From the NCBI GenBank assembly GCA_964528705.1, contig CAZGUW010000247.1, positions 1-7,310 on the forward strand: a stretch of DNA of 7,310 nucleotides. Reading direction: 5' to 3'. Under the pieces are notes generated by a model. It had not been told where the DNA came from, did not search any database, and saw only the letters and a program-made list of their open reading frames with translations. This DNA comes from SLRI01 sp964528705 (GTDB lineage: Bacteria > Pseudomonadota > Alphaproteobacteria > Geminicoccales > Geminicoccaceae). The position numbers and the translations under genes are program-made. Positions 1 through 4,429 of this stretch are shown here, one piece after another. Numbering within the stretch: position 1 is the first letter of the stretch; every line of letters starts with the position of its first letter.

Positions 1-485
1 AGCTCGGCGGCGTCAGGCGTCTTGATCGACATCCGCCAGTCCTCGAGGAAATCGACGAAGGCACCCTGCAGCAGCGAGTGGCGATGGACGGATTTCCAGG
101 CGGCCCATTCGTCGCTGGGCGGGCAGGCATAGGCGATCCGGTGGCCCCGCCAGCCCGGTTCCGTGCCATCGTCGTCGATCACGGCCGTCACGGTCGCGCT
201 GTCGCGGTCGAGATAGACGACCGTCGCGGCGCTCCGGTGGCGGTCGGTCAGGGCCTTGAAACTGCGGAGATCGGTGCAGGCGACGCTGCCGGCCTTGCGG
301 ATCGGGCGCTCGCCGACTCTGGGGACGCGCTCCACCCTCGCACCGAGTGGGGCCAGGACGAAGAAGTTCTCGGCATCCTCGGCGACCGGCCCGGCCATCG
401 CCATGCCGGCGGCGAGGATGGTCATCGCCTCGGTCGTATCCGGGTCGGGTCTCTGTCCGACAGCCTCGGTCTCGGTCCGGCTCAT
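1..485 (-). CDS. DUF2303 (YfdQ-like) phage protein, C-terminus cut by window edge
   Basis: Reading leftward from ATG at 485 the frame stays open to the window edge (161 codons seen, no stop). The start has a strong AAGGAGAG ribosome binding site 5 bases upstream and overlaps the stop of the preceding gene as ATGA. The pattern fits DUF2303: an N-terminal helical part, a segment RVPRVGERPIRKAG at about 52-66, TDLRSF at 71-76, a strand with VVYLD at about 89-93, AVIDD at 101-105, GWRGH at 111-115, then SDEWAAW at 124-130 and a helix with QGAFVDFLED at 140-149. This family occurs in prophages and phage early operons, often beside recombination or DNA-metabolism genes; its biochemical role is not established. 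It is the seventh gene of the leftward operon. The family call is from memory of the motif order, without a search. Confidence 0.8.
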   Translation of the reverse strand, partial: MSRTETEAVGQRPDPDTTEAMTILAAGMAMAGPVAEDAENFFVLAPLGARVERVPRVGERPIRKAGSVACTDLRSFKALTDRHRSAATVVYLDRDSATVTAVIDDDGTEPGWRGHRIAYACPPSDEWAAWKSVHRHSLLQGAFVDFLEDWRMSIKTPDAAE

Positions 486-814
486 GCGGTCTCTCCTTGC
501 TGGGGCTTCCGCACCTCGCGGATGCCGTCCATCTCGATCTGCCGGGGGTCCTGACGGCTCAGCTGGCCGTCGGCCGTGGCGAACATCAGCGTGTCGCCCG
601 TCTCCGGCTGCGGCGGCTTGCTGTTGATGCTGTCCGTGACCCGAAGCGTGATGTTGTCGCCCTTGCCGGCCGGCTGGATCTCGAGCGCGATGGTGAGCCG
701 GCCCTTGCGGCCGGTGTCGCGCACCGCGTCGACCAGGGCCGCCAGCTCGGTGTCGAGGTCCGTGACGAACTGGCCACGCCGCAGCTGGCCCAGAGTTCGG
801 AGGGATGGGTTCAT
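482..814 (-). CDS. Conserved phage early protein, 110 aa, unknown function
   Basis: The 110-aa protein starts at ATG 814, which overlaps the previous stop as ATGA; GGAG lies 7 bases upstream. Its own stop overlaps the ATG of the DUF2303 gene, so the two are translationally coupled. The N-terminal half has a helix with VTDLDTELAALVDAV (17-31), followed by strands at about 38-60 (GRLTIALEI, ITLRVTD), a proline-rich turn near 66-71, and a C-terminal segment with MFATADGQLSRQDPRQ (77-92). I recall proteins with this order, a short helix then a beta sheet then a DGxLSRxxPRQ tail, sitting directly before DUF2303 genes in other phages, but I cannot name a family. The pairing suggests the two proteins act together. 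No catalytic motif, signal peptide or membrane segment is visible. Confidence 0.82.
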   Translation of the reverse strand: MNPSLRTLGQLRRGQFVTDLDTELAALVDAVRDTGRKGRLTIALEIQPAGKGDNITLRVTDSINSKPPQPETGDTLMFATADGQLSRQDPRQIEMDGIREVRKPQQGETA

Positions 815-1053
815 GCGGCGGCTCCGGCCGATCGGCCGTCCGGATGACGACGCAGGCAGGCATCGCCGTCGGCCACGCGGAAGGCGCCGTCGGCGAGGAC
901 GGTGACGCGGTTGCCGTCGATGGCGGCGATGGTGCCGGTCAGGAGCCGGCCGCAGAGCATCATCACCGGATCGCCCGGCTGCAAAGGCCGGCAGCCGGTC
1001 ATCACGCCGCGGTCGGTGGCGAGACGGGTGCGGTTGTCGAGGTCGTTCAGCAT
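811..1053 (-). CDS. Small beta-barrel-like phage protein, 80 aa, unknown function
   Basis: The protein starts at ATG 1053, with GCGGAG 6 bases upstream, and overlaps the end of the 62-aa gene by 7 bp. An earlier in-frame ATG at 1170 would overlap that gene much more and is not preferred. Residues 24-64 (LQPGDPVMM, LLTGTIAAIDG, RVTVLADG, FRVADGD) look like short alternating strands with glycine turns. This resembles a KOW or SH3-like barrel built on a PGDxV opening; the fold is an inference from the pattern. The C-terminus is a short tail rich in Arg and Ala. It is the fifth gene of the leftward operon and its stop is coupled (ATGA) to the 110-aa gene. Function unknown. Confidence 0.72.
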   Translation of the reverse strand: MLNDLDNRTRLATDRGVMTGCRPLQPGDPVMMLCGRLLTGTIAAIDGNRVTVLADGAFRVADGDACLRRHPDGRSAGAAA

Positions 1054-1235
1054 TTCGATCTCCGCTTCTCTGGGTGGTGGTTCACGGGCGGCGCAGCCTT
1101 CTTCGAGCCGGCCCACGCATCGCAGTCCTCCGGTCGGATTCTGGTCGGCATGTCCATGGGCACGTCCCACTCCACGCTGCGCAGGAACTGCACATCCTCC
1201 GGCCGGATTCTAAAGGGTAGGGGCGAGCTGCTCAT
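1047..1235 (-). CDS. Small protein with duplicated RIRPED motif, 62 aa
   Basis: This is a short frame starting at ATG 1235, overlapping the stop of the winged-helix-like gene as ATGA and overlapping the next gene by 7 bp. These tight junctions on both sides are the main argument that it is real. The motif RIRPED occurs twice, at residues 9-14 and 32-37, each followed by one variable residue or more and an aromatic (VQF and CDAW). The same duplication shows in the DNA at 1126-1142 and 1195-1211. The C-terminus is basic (EKRRSKC). No fold or family is recognised. It may be a small DNA- or protein-binding accessory of the early operon. The upstream ribosome binding site is weak, which fits coupled translation. 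Confidence 0.6.
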   Translation of the reverse strand: MSSSPLPFRIRPEDVQFLRSVEWDVPMDMPTRIRPEDCDAWAGSKKAAPPVNHHPEKRRSKC

Positions 1236-1741
1236 GCCGGGCGCTCACCGCCGAGACCGTCGAGGATCTGACGGGCGACGAGGGCGACAGGGGTCGGGCG
1301 GGCCTCGGCAGGCTCGGCGTCCGGCTGGGCACGCTCGCTGGCGACATGCGCGATCAGGCCGAGCACGCTCATCTCGCGATAGATGGCGCGGGAGGCCGTT
1401 TCTGAGAGATCGTTGGTGCCCGCGATGGCCTGCCGCATGGCCTTGCTCGACCGCCTGGCGCCTCTGGCGATGCGGCGACGGGTGCGGGCACCGAGCTTCG
1501 CCACGTCCTCGGGCGGCAGGCGGTGGTAGCCCTGGCCATGGACCGAAACGAAGGCGGCGGCGTGGTCGCGCAGCACGATGCGCAGCGCGGCGTCGACCAG
1601 GTGGCGACGGCGCGGCCGGAGCTTGCGGCCGACCGTGGCGTCCAGCTCTGCCCAGGAGACGGTGGCACCGACCGGCACCTCGGCCAGCCGGGCAACCAGG
1701 GCAACGGTGTCAGGAGACAGGTCGGTGATCGGTGCGGGCAT
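1232..1741 (-). CDS. Winged-helix-like DNA-binding phage protein, 169 aa
   Basis: The start is ATG 1741, just after the first pentamer array and the TCAGGT (ACCTGA in sense) boundary, with a weak GGAA ribosome binding site. The reading frame stays open upstream, but that part runs through the repeat array and antiframe of the previous gene, so it is not coding. Residues 21-38 (EVPVGATVSWAELDATVG) and 44-58, with an FVSVHGQGYHRL hairpin at 64-75, resemble a winged helix with a wing containing GxGY. I recall similar short proteins in phage early regions, all uncharacterised. A basic segment follows at 84-103 (RTRRRIARGARR), suited to nucleic acid binding, then helices at 111-134 and an acidic linker before a final helix at 151-164. 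Its stop overlaps the next ATG. It could be an early regulator or a DNA-metabolism accessory; both are inference. Confidence 0.8.
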   Translation of the reverse strand: MPAPITDLSPDTVALVARLAEVPVGATVSWAELDATVGRKLRPRRRHLVDAALRIVLRDHAAAFVSVHGQGYHRLPPEDVAKLGARTRRRIARGARRSSKAMRQAIAGTNDLSETASRAIYREMSVLGLIAHVASERAQPDAEPAEARPTPVALVARQILDGLGGERPA

Positions 1742-1760
1742 GGGCGAATTCCGGTCAGGT

Positions 1761-1915
1761 GAGCGGCGCGGTGCGTGGCGCAGCGGAACGAAGAGGCGAG
1801 TTGCATTGCGCGGCGTGGCGTCGCGGGGCGATGTGTCGCGGTGTGTCGCGGTGAGATGCGACGCGACGCGCGGCGAAGCGGAGCGCGGCGGTGCGTTGAG
1901 ACGCGGGGCGTCGGG
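1761..1915 (-). repeat. Pentamer array 1: (NNGCG)n in fixed 5-bp phase
   Basis: On the plus strand, counting in fives from 1761, every unit to 1910 (30 units) ends in GCG or in a single-base variant of it. I count 22 exact GCG units and 8 variants, limited to GAG, GTG, ACG and GCA. The first two bases of each unit vary freely. No phase slip occurs over 150 bp; 1911-1915 (TCGGG) is a weaker unit. In the sense of the operon the unit is CGCNN. The array fills almost the whole gap between the 195-aa gene (stop 1921) and the 169-aa gene (start 1741) and ends against TCAGGT at 1755-1760. It does not match IS ends, CRISPR repeats or a classic tandem repeat with conserved unit sequence. Confidence 0.9.
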
Positions 1916-1920
1916 CGAGC

Positions 1921-2508
1921 TCACGCGGCCAGCTTTCGCCGGTCGTTCCAGGCGAGGCTGGCGACGCTGAAGCGGCCGTTGACGCCACCCTTCTCGGGGC
2001 GAAAGCGGCCAATGCCGATGAAGAGCCCGGCGATCTCCAGCATCTCGCGGAAGATCTCCGGGGTGATGATGGAATCGAGGATGAAGACCTCGAACTCGGC
2101 CTGCCACTCGGGGATGATGGGGAAGCGGCGGGGCACGCGCTTGCCGCTGCCGCGCACGCCGTCGGCATTGGCCGAGATGGTGATCTGACCGACCGACGCC
2201 GGGTCGATCCCGAGCCGAATATCCTCGGCAATCATGATCCCGGCCGTGAACTTCGCCGTCCAGGTCGCCTTGCCCTGGCCTGGTATCTGCCGCTTGGAGT
2301 AGCGGGCGGCAGCCGCGATCGACTGGTGCAGGCCGTGGGCCGGAATGACGACGGACTTCCCGTCCGCCGAGACGTTCAGCTTCGAGCGCCACGTCCGGCG
2401 GTCATAGGCTTCGTGGCTCTCCTTCTCGAGCTTCGGCTCGTCGTGCTGGCGAGACTGCGAGTAGGGTGAGACCGAGCGCAGGGCGACAATGGCGGATGAA
2501 ACGTCCAT
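1921..2508 (-). CDS. Phage early protein with GxGRFRP / GGxxGRF motif, 195 aa
   Basis: The start is ATG 2508, with AAGGAA 6 bases upstream, directly after the second pentamer array. The protein opens with a polar segment (SPYSQSRQH at 14-22, EAYDRRTWR at 33-41), then VVIPAHGLHQSI (53-64) and AAARYSKRQIPG with a KATWTAKF strand (66-87). It continues with a strand and loop region to about 130, an EFEVFILDSIITPEIFREML helix region (138-157), and a conserved-looking ending GIGRFRP (165-171) plus GGVNGRF (174-180). I recall this architecture as a widespread uncharacterised phage protein. The glycine-rich GxGRF ending faintly resembles RAMP/Cas7-type RNA-binding folds, which is only a hypothesis. 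It is the second gene of the leftward operon, flanked on both sides by pentamer arrays. Confidence 0.85.
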   Translation of the reverse strand: MDVSSAIVALRSVSPYSQSRQHDEPKLEKESHEAYDRRTWRSKLNVSADGKSVVIPAHGLHQSIAAAARYSKRQIPGQGKATWTAKFTAGIMIAEDIRLGIDPASVGQITISANADGVRGSGKRVPRRFPIIPEWQAEFEVFILDSIITPEIFREMLEIAGLFIGIGRFRPEKGGVNGRFSVASLAWNDRRKLAA

Positions 2509-2525
2509 GGAGGGTTCCTTCAGGT

Positions 2526-2660
2526 TAGCGTTGCGATGCGGAGAGGCGCGAAGCGTAACGCAGTGCAGCGAAGCGATGAGACGAGGTGCAAAACGGCGCG
2601 AGGTGCTGCGGAGTGCAGCGCGGCGTTGAGCAGCGGAGCGTGGCGACGTGATGCGATGCG
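2526..2660 (-). repeat. Pentamer array 2: (NNGCG)n in fixed 5-bp phase
   Basis: Counting in fives from 2526 on the plus strand gives 27 consecutive units to 2660 ending in GCG (16 units) or a single-base variant (11 units: GAG, GTG, ACG or GCA, the same four variants as array 1). No phase slip occurs over 135 bp. The array is bounded by TCAGGT at 2520-2525, the same hexamer that bounds array 1, and lies in the same orientation relative to transcription, just before a ribosome binding site. On the other side it fades into the end of the 138-aa gene (stop at 2674). Its actual unit order differs from array 1, so it is not a recent exact copy. Confidence 0.88.
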
Positions 2661-2673
2661 GTGGAGAGATCGT

Positions 2674-3090
2674 TCAACTCTCGGCTCTCGCCTCGACCAT
2701 GGTCTCGTCGTCGGCCGGGAGAGCCTCGTCGTCGTCGATGCGAATGCCGAGCCCGGCCAGCTCGACTTCCAGCTCGTCGAGCTCGGCAAGCAGCCAGACC
2801 TCGATCGAGCGCATCAGCATCCGGGAGGCCGGGCCGGGAGCCACCTGATCGTAGGGCGGCGGGGCCGGCCTGAAATCGATGCGCGCGCGACCGTCGAAGA
2901 AGCTCGTTTCAACGCTCAGACGATCGAGCCGATCCGTCACCCTCATCAACATGAGCATCAGGCTCTGTCGCCTACGGATCAGCTCGATCAGACGTGCAGC
3001 GGCGGTTTCATCCAGCACCCGCACAGAGGGGCTGGCGGGACCGGTATCACGCGGGTCGTTGGCGAGGTGCCCCTCGGGGTCGGTCTGCAT
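2674..3090 (-). CDS. First gene of leftward early operon, 138 aa, unknown
   Basis: ATG 3090 is chosen over the in-frame ATG at 3105 because GGGGAG lies 7 bases upstream of 3090. The first 25 residues are polar and probably disordered. Residues 27-58 form a long helix rich in Leu, Met and Arg (AARLIELIRRRQSLMLMLMR), likely coiled. A short beta-type part with FFDGRARIDFRP (64-75) and a second helix at 90-112 follow, and the tail at 119-138 is strongly acidic (DDDEALPADDE). No family is recognised. Being first behind the operator-controlled left promoter, it sits where lambda carries its antiterminator N, and the late terminator at 6778-6811 makes an antitermination role tempting. No basic RNA-binding motif supports that, so it stays a guess by position. 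Confidence 0.78.
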   Translation of the reverse strand: MQTDPEGHLANDPRDTGPASPSVRVLDETAAARLIELIRRRQSLMLMLMRVTDRLDRLSVETSFFDGRARIDFRPAPPPYDQVAPGPASRMLMRSIEVWLLAELDELEVELAGLGIRIDDDEALPADDETMVEARAES

Positions 3091-3141
3091 AATGGGTCTC
3101 CCCATCTGTGCCGGGCGGGCCGGCGGTGATGATGGAGAGAT

Positions 3142-3170
3142 ATGTGCAACTTTCGCACAAACGTTGTCAA
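3142..3170 (-). promoter_or_regulatory. Leftward early promoter (pL-like) with embedded operator
   Basis: On the minus strand a perfect TTGACA (3170-3165) is followed 17 bases later by GCACAT (3147-3142) as a weak -10 box. The operator at 3143-3159 occupies the spacer and the -10, so repressor binding would block polymerase directly. Transcription would begin near 3135 and give a leader of about 45 bases with a GGGGAG ribosome binding site before the 138-aa gene. The same geometry recurs at the cro promoter, which strengthens the call. Confidence 0.65.
3143..3159. promoter_or_regulatory. Operator O1 (TGTGC-N7-GCACA)
   Basis: Perfect 5-bp inverted repeat with a 7-bp spacer, 17 bp in all, within the left promoter. 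One of four copies with identical arms in the immunity region; its centre lies 35 bp from that of O2. Confidence 0.82.
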
Positions 3171-3177
3171 TAGGGAC

Positions 3178-3194
3178 TGTGCGAAAAGTGCACA
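3178..3194. promoter_or_regulatory. Operator O2 (TGTGC-N7-GCACA)
   Basis: Second copy with the same arms and the same 7-bp spacer length, just upstream of the -35 box of the left promoter and downstream of the cI stop. By analogy with lambda OL it could help cooperative repression or DNA looping to the right pair. That role is inferred. Confidence 0.82.
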
Positions 3195-3247
3195 AAGCAT
3201 TCTCACACTAGCGAGTGGTCAACCATGCGATGTGCGTCGTCCGGAAG

Positions 3248-3607
3248 CTACCGGCCGCCGCCCATCTTGCGAAGAAGCTGGAGCGCCAACGCATGATCGG
3301 CGGGGTCGAGCTTGCGAAGTGCTTCCAGCACTTCGCGCTCTGCCGCCGTCTGGGCCAGAAGGGAAATGTCTGAAATAAGCTCGACAGGTGAGCATTTGTA
3401 GAGATCGGCGTAGTGCCTCAGATCGTCCTGAGTAAAACCCTGCAGGCCTCGTTCGTGCCGGCTGACCGTACTGTGAGAGACGCCTAGGCGCTCGGCCGCT
3501 TCCTCCTGCGAAAGGCCCGCACGTTTTCTGAACTCTTTGAGCCTGTTGGTCAGATCGATCACACGAGACCCCGTCTCTGGATAAAAAACCAGTCGAAACA
3601 ACAGCAT
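3248..3607 (-). CDS. cI-like HTH (XRE family) phage repressor, no cleavage domain
   Basis: From ATG 3607 (GAGGG 7 bases upstream) the protein has 119 aa. A GTG at 3562 would give 104 aa, starting right before the helix-turn-helix; its start fits the family better, and the codons between 3562 and 3607 are poorer in GC at third positions, so the start is unsettled. An HTH_3 domain spans about 19-77: RLKEFRKRAGLSQEEAAERLGVS, recognition helix SHSTVSRHE, then DDLRHYADLYKCSPVELI. The tail at 84-119 is helical (EVLEALRKLDPADHALALQLL), probably for dimerisation. There is no LexA-type peptidase domain with Ser-Lys dyad, so RecA-driven self-cleavage is unlikely. It lies between the left promoter and cro, as cI does in lambda, and an operator sits just upstream, implying autoregulation. 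Confidence 0.85.
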   Translation of the reverse strand: MLLFRLVFYPETGSRVIDLTNRLKEFRKRAGLSQEEAAERLGVSHSTVSRHERGLQGFTQDDLRHYADLYKCSPVELISDISLLAQTAAEREVLEALRKLDPADHALALQLLRKMGGGR

Positions 3608-3623
3608 AGCGTCGCCCTCAATC

Positions 3624-3640
3624 TGTGCCTTTCTTGCACA
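3624..3640. promoter_or_regulatory. Operator O3 (TGTGC-N7-GCACA) before cI
   Basis: Third copy, 17 bases upstream of the cI ATG at 3607. It would cover the cI promoter region, implying autorepression or activation. No convincing -35 box is placed as it is at the other two promoters, so the cI promoter is either weak or helped by the repressor. Confidence 0.8.
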
Positions 3641-3690
3641 TGCCACAATGGCGGCATCTGCAAGATCGGCAAGGACGATCGCTGGCGTGC

Positions 3691-3719
3691 TTGACAAGTC
3701 ATGTGCAGATTGCGCACAA
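3691..3719 (+). promoter_or_regulatory. Rightward early promoter (pR-like) with embedded operator
   Basis: TTGACA at 3691-3696 is followed after 17 bases by GCACAA at 3714-3719. The operator at 3702-3718 starts exactly 5 bp after the -35 box, as at the left promoter. Initiation would fall around 3726-3728, on or next to the cro start codon. Confidence 0.65.
3702..3718. promoter_or_regulatory. Operator O4 (TGTGC-N7-GCACA) in the cro promoter
   Basis: Fourth copy with identical arms, inside the spacer and -10 of the rightward promoter; its centre is 78 bp from that of O3. Occupancy would shut off cro. Confidence 0.82.
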
Positions 3720-3727
3720 ACCTGAGC

Positions 3728-3934
3728 ATGAAGCTCAGCGCTTGGATGACGAAGACCGAAACGACGGCAACCGCCCTCGCCGAGAAGGTGGGTGTGTCGC
3801 ACACCACCATCGGGCGTATCGCGCGGGGGGAGATGGAGCCACGCCCCGACACTCGTCGTCGAATTGTCAAGGCGACCGGCGGCGAGGTCACAGAGATCGA
3901 ACTGCTCAAACTCGCCACAAGCGAGGCCGCATGA
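3728..3934 (+). CDS. Cro-like HTH protein, 68 aa
   Basis: This small protein, divergent from cI, has an HTH core at about 13-48: TATALAEKVGVS, recognition helix SHTTIGRIARG, then a helix in DTRRRIVKATGG. This matches short Cro/XRE proteins that bind the same operators as the repressor. ATG 3728 is chosen. An in-frame ATG at 3701 lies inside the operator and upstream of the likely transcription start. No ribosome binding site precedes 3728, and the predicted transcript starts at or within two bases of the ATG, so translation may be leaderless. The recognition helices of this protein and cI share VSHxT, consistent with a shared operator. Expected role: repress cI and the early promoters on the way to lysis. 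Confidence 0.85.
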   Translation: MKLSAWMTKTETTATALAEKVGVSHTTIGRIARGEMEPRPDTRRRIVKATGGEVTEIELLKLATSEAA

Positions 3935-4093
3935 GCCTTCTCCCCCGATCCTGCCCTGCGCAGTACGCTTCTGGACTTTCCTGCCATGCAGAGGTTCGCC
4001 GTCGGCTGCGCCAAGGGCCGGCTGTGGACAGGCGGGCGGGCGAAAAGGCGGCAAGCCCTCGGCAGCGCCCGCCCGCGCTCCGGCACAACCACG

Positions 4094-4140
4094 GCAGCCA
4101 AAGCCACAGCGGCCACAGCCACAGCAGCCAAAGCCACAGC
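4094..4140 (+). repeat. Hexamer-type simple repeat with 17-bp direct repeat
   Basis: The sequence GCAGCCAAAGCCACAGC occurs at 4094-4110 and again at 4124-4140, and the bases between are GCC/ACA permutations in 6-bp steps. It lies in the 222-base stretch 3935-4156 that holds no convincing gene. Frames across it would encode Ala/Lys/Thr-rich or Ser/His-rich low complexity, and none has a ribosome binding site. It ends right at the ribosome binding site of the next gene. It could be a slippage-prone spacer. Confidence 0.75.
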
Positions 4141-4156
4141 AGGGGGAGCGGCACGA

Positions 4157-4429
4157 ATGCCGGCGATTTCTGGTTGGGAGACGGATGCCAAGGGCCGGGT
4201 GCTGCACGTCATGGACGGGCACTCCGGCGGGGGCTCGATCAGCTTCGGCAAGCTAGATCACAGGCCGCGCTCCCGCGCCAGTGCCGCCGGGCCACAGGCG
4301 GCGGAAGAACGCCTGCCGCCCGGCCTCGCCATGCTCGTCTGGCTTATGCTCTCGGTCCTGCTTTGGCTCGCGATCTGGCCGGCGGTGGTGCTGGTCGCGC
4401 AGCTGCTGGGCTGGAGATGGCTGGCATGA
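4157..4429 (+). CDS. Small single-span membrane protein, 90 aa
   Basis: ATG 4157 has AGGGGGAG about 10 bases upstream. An in-frame ATG at 3986 would add a low-complexity tract and lacks a ribosome binding site. Residues 1-50 are polar, with a Gly/Ser turn (GHSGGGS, 21-27) and basic RPRSR. Residues 57-86 are strongly hydrophobic (LAMLVWLMLSVLLWLAIWP and on), long enough for one membrane span or a bent hairpin, ending with GWRWLA. The protein would sit in the inner membrane with the N-terminus probably in the cytoplasm. Its stop overlaps the next start as ATGA, so the two are made together. No family is recognised. It could be a lysis-module or superinfection-exclusion membrane protein; nothing decides between these. 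Confidence 0.7.
   Translation: MPAISGWETDAKGRVLHVMDGHSGGGSISFGKLDHRPRSRASAAGPQAAEERLPPGLAMLVWLMLSVLLWLAIWPAVVLVAQLLGWRWLA

Noticed and set aside
78..905. Several plus-strand frames in the left arm
   Set aside because: All are shadows of the DUF2303, 110-aa and 80-aa minus-strand genes, with Arg/Pro-rich products and no ribosome binding sites.
1742..2392. Upstream extension of the 169-aa gene
   Set aside because: The extra residues come from the pentamer array and a wrong frame of the 195-aa gene; ATG 1741 is the first plausible start after the array.
1761..2660. CRISPR array
   Set aside because: The repeats have a 5-bp period with degenerate units; there are no 25-40 bp conserved repeats with spacers and no cas genes.
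3216..3225. 10-bp palindrome TGGTCAACCA downstream of cI
   Set aside because: Too short and without a T-run to be called a terminator, and unlike the operators.
3701..3727. Earlier ATG for the Cro-like gene at 3701
   Set aside because: It lies in the operator and upstream of the predicted transcription start, and adds residues before the normal start of the HTH domain.
3608..4251. Long minus-strand frames upstream of cI, crossing the cro gene
   Set aside because: They run antisense through cro and the hexamer repeat, giving Ala/Val low-complexity sequence, and are artefacts of the same composition.
3931..4425. ATGA-coupled frame after cro, continuous with the 4426 gene
   Set aside because: Ser/His/Arg-rich low complexity without codon bias; it lies in another frame over the convincing 90-aa membrane protein.
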